DNA from: Sophora flavescens
Lineage: Eukaryota; Streptophyta; Magnoliopsida; Fabales; Fabaceae
Assembly: GCA_030762895.1 (NCBI GenBank)
Contig: CM061070.1
Coordinates: forward strand, 33,631,652-33,695,651
Length of the DNA stretch: 64,000 bases
Direction of reading: 5' to 3'
The notes below the pieces were generated by a model, which saw only the letters and a list, made by a program, of their open reading frames with translations, had not been told where the DNA came from and made no database searches. The position numbers were made by a program, and so were the translations under genes. Of the stretch, positions 59,295-64,000 are shown in pieces; within the stretch, counting starts at the first letter, position 1, and each line of letters opens with the position of its first letter.

Positions 59295-60955
59295 GGACGA
59301 ATTTTTTTTTTTAGTGGGGTAGTAACGTAACACCCCAATTTTTCTGTTTCTTAATGATCTGTGCTTATGTATGTGTATGTGTACTTATTAATTTATTTTA
59401 GAGAAAATTATCTTGAAAAACTAAATTACTTTCATAATTTATTTTATTTTAGGAAACTTCAGTTGAAATTTCGGTTGAAATTTCAGACGAAAACGGTCTA
59501 TATTTTCCCTATCAGTAAGACTTTACTGATCCAGAAAATGAATTTCGAATCGAAAAATAAAACTGTAGATTTCCTAAAATATTTACAACAATTCCCATGA
59601 TTAAATTTTTTTCATTTATAGATATTGCAAAATTAATTTTCCTGGGTGAAGTTTCGCAAAGAAAATACGATCGGTTTTCACAATCGGGAAATTAATGGAA
59701 CCAGAACGAAACAAATTTTATTCAAATTTCATTGGTGCAGACTTGAAAGACTTGATGTGAGAATGACATGATGGAGTTGATGTGAATAGTATTGTCATTT
59801 AAGGCATATCATCATTTTATTCAATTTTACAAGAAATGCATTATTTTAATAGAAAATTCAAGTTTTAATTTAGAAAAAAATTAAAAATCCCTCCTATTTT
59901 CCTCCACTCAGCTGCTCCCCCCCTCCCCCTCTATTCTATAAATACCCCTTCTCAACTCCAATTCTCACTTTTGCATTTTTTTCCTAAGTTTCCTCACACA
60001 CTTACACACATTTTCCCTCCATTTTCACTCTTACAAAGCTTGGAAATCCATTCATCTTCAACCTCTCATCATCACACGGGTATACTTTCTTTCCTCTACT
60101 CTTCATTTCTTCAAACATCTACTTGTTATTCTTAACATGCATGTCTTTTTTTCATGATTTCATGTTTATGACTTTAACAAAAACAAATTCAAGAAAAATA
60201 CCTAGAAAAATCTTTTTAGCATGAAATCAATTTCTATTAACTCACTCATCTCTACTATCATCTTATGCATTTGCAAGTTACAAGAAATTTTTCCAAAACC
60301 AAATTTGAGAGGGTGGCCGAAACCCTATGTATAGGCAAGTTAGTGTTTTCATTGTATTTTTTTACATGCATGACTTAAAAACCTTAATGCATGTATTTTT
60401 AAGCTTCTAAGCTTCGTCAAAAGAATTAAGTTTTCTTTCATATTGGTGTTGATATGGCCAAAACCCTAAGTGGTGCCAAGTTGGTGTTTTTGGTTCAAAT
60501 CCTACATGCATGACTTAAAGATCTTTAATTGATGCATTTTGAGTTCATGAACAAAATGAATTTTTATTTCTATTTGACTTACTATGATCAAACCCTAATT
60601 GTGAGAATTGAAGAGATTTTGATTTTAATTTTGTTAATAAGAACACTTAATTAAAATCACTATTTTAGTTGCATGCATGTATTTATAAAGTTGAAAATCA
60701 ATTTTTCTAGCCTATTTTATAAGTAGGCCGAAACCTGCTCTTTGTGGAGTATATGGTTTGAGTTTTTATTTTAGGTATTGGACCTTGATTTTGTCTCTAA
60801 AATGCTTAAGGATCATTGATCCAAAAGCTTGTGAAAATCCAAAATTTTTATCATAATTTTCTTACTAAGGCCGAAAACATGCATGATGAAAATAAGGTGA
60901 TTTTATAAAATTTTAACCTATTTTACATGCTTAATTTTGTTTAGATTTGCAAGCG

Positions 60956-61020
60956 TGACAAGAAAAAAAAGGTCGTCCTTTTAAAACGTGAAAAAACTAC
61001 GACCTTTTTACTCGTCAAGC
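60956..61020. repeat. Inverted repeat in the LTR of F
   Basis: AAAAAGGTCGT and ACGACCTTTTT arms about 30 nt apart, flanked by GTGACAAG and CTCGTCAAG. A potential stem-loop in the LTR transcript. Confidence 0.6.
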
Positions 61021-62466
61021 GAAGGTAATGGGAGACAGCCTGAGGAATAATTATTTATGATAACTATGTGTACTCGTGTGTTCTAATGTGTTTATTAGAA
61101 TTTTGATGTGATGATTGTTTTATGTTTGACTAAATTTGATGTGTTGATTGTTTGAAATATATATGTTTTGTGATTGGATGATTATTCATGAATATGTGCT
61201 TGTAGTTGATAGATTTTAAATTAATCGATGCATGTATGTTTACTATGATAATGTTTTGGTTGTTGCATGGAAAGCCTAACTAATGTTAGAGCTCAATTAA
61301 ATTATCAAGATAAAAGTCTTAATCAAATCACATGAAGAGTATTGAACATAAATATTCATTTGAAGAAATGTTTTGGAAAAAGAGAAAAATAATTTACCTT
61401 TTCAAACTTATGAGAGTATTAGAAATCAAAATAAGTTTATTTGAAAAATTTAAATGATTTTACATTAAGAATAATCAAATTTCGAAAAATAATATATTTT
61501 TAAAAAATGAATTTTAAATAAAAAGTTTTTTTTTGAAAGGTTTTATTCAAAAGAAAATATCCAATAACTTGGATAAGTTACGAAAAGTTGTGTTTTGTAT
61601 TTGTACTTTACTGAACGAAAAATAACGTTGAAAAGTGAACCCAGTAACCGAGACGTCGAGATACTAGAGTTTTTAAGCACGTTGATCTATGATCCGTGTC
61701 ACGTTGTTGTGGACTGTGTGTCCTACATACGTTGTGTTAAAACGTGGTGAACATGGTAAAAAAGTGAAAGTTGTTTTCTATGACCACAAAGTCCAAGACT
61801 GGTGCATCGGTTTAGGACTGTTGTGATTGGACACTCGGACTTAATATCCTATGTTGATAATAAAAGTTTTAAAAACGTTGAAAAACTTTGGATGGTCGTG
61901 AGCCTTGAGCCGACGAAGGGAAGAATGAAACACAAAGAAAAACTGCGAAAATAAAATGTTTTTACATGCACTTTGCAGACGTGCCCAAATTGTTTTGTGT
62001 GACGCCTTTAAGGGAAAGGTATCTCATGCGACGTTGTATCATTGGTGCCTTGATGGACCATGATTTCCATGAGCCTTGTTCGCTGTGCCTTGTGTAGGAC
62101 AATGTGCTCTAGAACCCACATGCGTTGATTACTGTGCCTTGAGTTGACAGTGTTGCGGGAATTAAGTTGTGCCATGTGTTGGCTATTTGGGCCTGATCAG
62201 CTCACTTTTTTTATAAAATGAAGTTGGGGTCTTCGGATATTAGGATAGACTGTTGAAATTATAGAAGTGTCATGTGTTTTCAAAAACGACGATGAGTTAC
62301 TTGATGCTATGCTTCTTTTTGAAAATTTTGTGTTGAATATGTATATTTATCTGTTCTTGTTGTTTTCATGTGTGTAGTACATGTAGTTTTCATAATTGAT
62401 CTATATATTGGTATCTCACCCTTGTATTTTATTTTCCCTATATGGTATATATCTGCTTGAGTAGAG

Positions 62467-62958
62467 ATGGATCCGAACATGCCTCTGGCGCACTCGAGGG
62501 TGAGGGCCATTATCTTTGATAATGCGCATGATCCGACTGCATGGGTTTTTCATCAGGGGGCCCATACTGCAGAGTACACTGACCCTGTTAGCACGATTGA
62601 TGGTTCGGTTTTAGAAGGACCAAGAAGTAGGACGGATACCTTTGAGACTGTTCAGATTTCATTACTGCCGATGGAGTCCTATCTGCAACATTTGGCCGCC
62701 CAGGGACTTTTAGTGCTGAATCATCTCCCGGACGTGCCTCAGCCAGATGTAGCACCAGCCTCACCTGTAGAAGAGGACCCTCAGGAGGTCATCGAGGAGG
62801 ACCCAGTTGAGATTATGGAGGAGGACCCACAGTACCACCCTCTCAGTGATGACGATGATGATTCTCCCAATATGGGAGTTGGAGGGGTTGTGTCTTCACC
62901 AGACATACCTCCAGAGGGTGGGGATGACCGCTACGGTCTCCCCAATGGGTTCCTTTAG
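62467..62958 (+). CDS. Acidic 163-codon ORF inside the LTR of element F, function unknown
   Basis: Opens MDPNMPLAHSRVRAIIFDNA and runs without a stop. The middle is rich in Pro and Val; an acidic repeat region follows (EEDPQEV, EEDPVEI, EEDPQYH), then a run of aspartates and a Gly/Pro-rich end. There is no signal peptide, membrane segment or known catalytic motif. Its composition is clearly more GC-rich than the surrounding LTR, which is AT-rich. I do not recognise it. It could be an accessory ORF of this LTR family, a captured host exon, or chance. Confidence 0.45.
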   Translation: MDPNMPLAHSRVRAIIFDNAHDPTAWVFHQGAHTAEYTDPVSTIDGSVLEGPRSRTDTFETVQISLLPMESYLQHLAAQGLLVLNHLPDVPQPDVAPASPVEEDPQEVIEEDPVEIMEEDPQYHPLSDDDDDSPNMGVGGVVSSPDIPPEGGDDRYGLPNGFL

Positions 62959-63395
62959 TCTGTCTGATCAGCTGTAGGACTTTTCTTTTGTTTTGGGGTA
63001 ATGGTGTCTGGGTAGTTGTTTATGTTTCCTGAAAATCGTAGTTTCTTTTAACCTATGACTCTTTAAGCCTACTTAACTCTGCTAATGTATGTTTAACTTT
63101 TAACCCTCAAATTGTATAAATCAACTTTTCACTCATGTAAATTTCTGTCAAGTGGCCTGCCTCCAAGAAGGCCTTATGTTTAATATATATATATAAGGTA
63201 TTTTGTAACTTTTATTTTATTTACGTTTCAGTTATTTATGTTATTTGATGCATGAAGGAAAAAGTTTTACAATTATTAAGGATGTAATTAATTATAATAA
63301 TCATATGTTTCCGAAAGTAAATCGACAACTTGCTAAACGTTTTATTTTCCACAAAACAAAGTAATTAATGTGATGCTCGGGTTAAGGATGTCACA

Positions 63396-64000
63396 TATGT
63401 GAATTTGAGAACCTTTATATGGTTTGGAATTCAGTTGTGAATCACGAAATACTTTCAGGAAAACTTGTACACCGTTGTAATATGTGTGGCACACTCTTGC
63501 TGGAGCATCACGAATTGGGGGTAAGTTTGACACACTCTCGCTCTCTTTAATCGTTGTCTTCATCTGTGAACACCATATTTTGTCCTCCCTTTTGGTATAA
63601 AATAAAAATAATAAAAGAAAAAAAAAGAAAAAAGACAAATAATTGGAAAATAGAAACAGTGGCTTTTTGCTTGCTGTAACATCTTTGTGAAGGAATAAAG
63701 AGTGATTAAAATGCTTTATGATCATGAATCATAAAATTGTAACAGAAGAAAATAAAGGCAATAATGCACCTCTAATGGCTAATAAAATCCTGGATTGATG
63801 GGTTTCAGTCAGTTACAACAAAGGAAAAATCATCTGAATAAAGGATTAGTATAAAAAGGGAGGAACAATAAGTAAAAGGGGAGGTCTGATTCATGTATGA
63901 ATGGCTGCATCTTCTCAGAATGGTTTTGTTGTGTCTTTAACTAATTTCTTCCTCTTCTTTCATTGTTAGAACACAACAAAACACAAATCATCACTAACAA
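63396..64000. other. Intergenic DNA, possible promoter at the right edge
   Basis: AT-rich with no gene. A TATA-like TATAAAAAG lies at 63850-63858, followed by a leader-like CT-rich then A-rich stretch to the window end, so a plus-strand gene may start just outside. Confidence 0.35.

Larger units (their letters stand above)
59327..63395 (+). repeat. 3' LTR of element F (about 4.1 kb)
   Basis: Starts GTAACACCCCAATTTTTCTG after the pol stop and a purine-rich GTGGGGTAGTAACG, and is taken to end at GGATGTCACA (63386-63395), the usual end type for this group. A TATA motif CTATAAATACCCC is at 59936-59948. There is no second LTR in the window, so the right end rests on the terminal motif alone. No palindrome array precedes its TATA box, in contrast with the other LTRs. 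It contains the ORF at 62467. Confidence 0.6.

Overview
This is nuclear DNA from a papilionoid legume. Two host genes can be read with confidence: NSP1, a GRAS transcription factor of the root-nodule symbiosis pathway (3912-5602, +), and an SP1/SPL2-type membrane RING E3 ubiquitin ligase in six exons (6777-11308, -). They converge. The species cannot be fixed from the sequence alone. Almost everything else is transposable-element DNA, much of it nested.

Layout. 1-1426 is a broken Ty3/gypsy gag-protease piece. 1820-2116 is a 5'-truncated LINE tail. 3599-3816 is a SINE with target-site duplications, just ahead of NSP1. From 11360 to 31789 there is a three-level nest: a terminal-inverted-repeat DNA element holds an Athila-type element (A, 11535-30894, -), which holds a second Athila (B, 18798-28537, -). 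This stack starts 51 bp upstream of the E3 ligase start codon. 32852-33612 is a TRIM with perfect 5-bp duplications. 35453-53142 is a Tekay/Del-like chromovirus (E, +) whose reverse transcriptase is split by a third Athila (D, 40152-49689, +). 54388-63395 is a second Tekay/Del-like element (F, +) with a solo LTR (55648-57030) inside its reverse transcriptase and a long 3' LTR carrying an unrelated 163-codon ORF.

The Athila copies prime from a tRNA-Asp-type site and encode one long gag-pol frame. In B and D that frame is broken only by nonsense codons, without frameshifts. No env-like ORF is visible after pol. No element here looks autonomous.

The most notable unexplained structure is shared by LTRs of different lineages: an array of GC-rich palindromes, rich in CG dinucleotides, placed directly upstream of the LTR TATA box. 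The palindrome differs by family (ATCACGGCCGTGAT in B and the solo LTR, CTCGCGAGGCGAG-like in A and D, GAGCACGGCCGTGCTC-like in E), but the layout is the same. Also notable: a single-base frameshift inside the NSP1 GRAS domain, and a duplicated hairpin plus polypurine module in the Athila 3' region.
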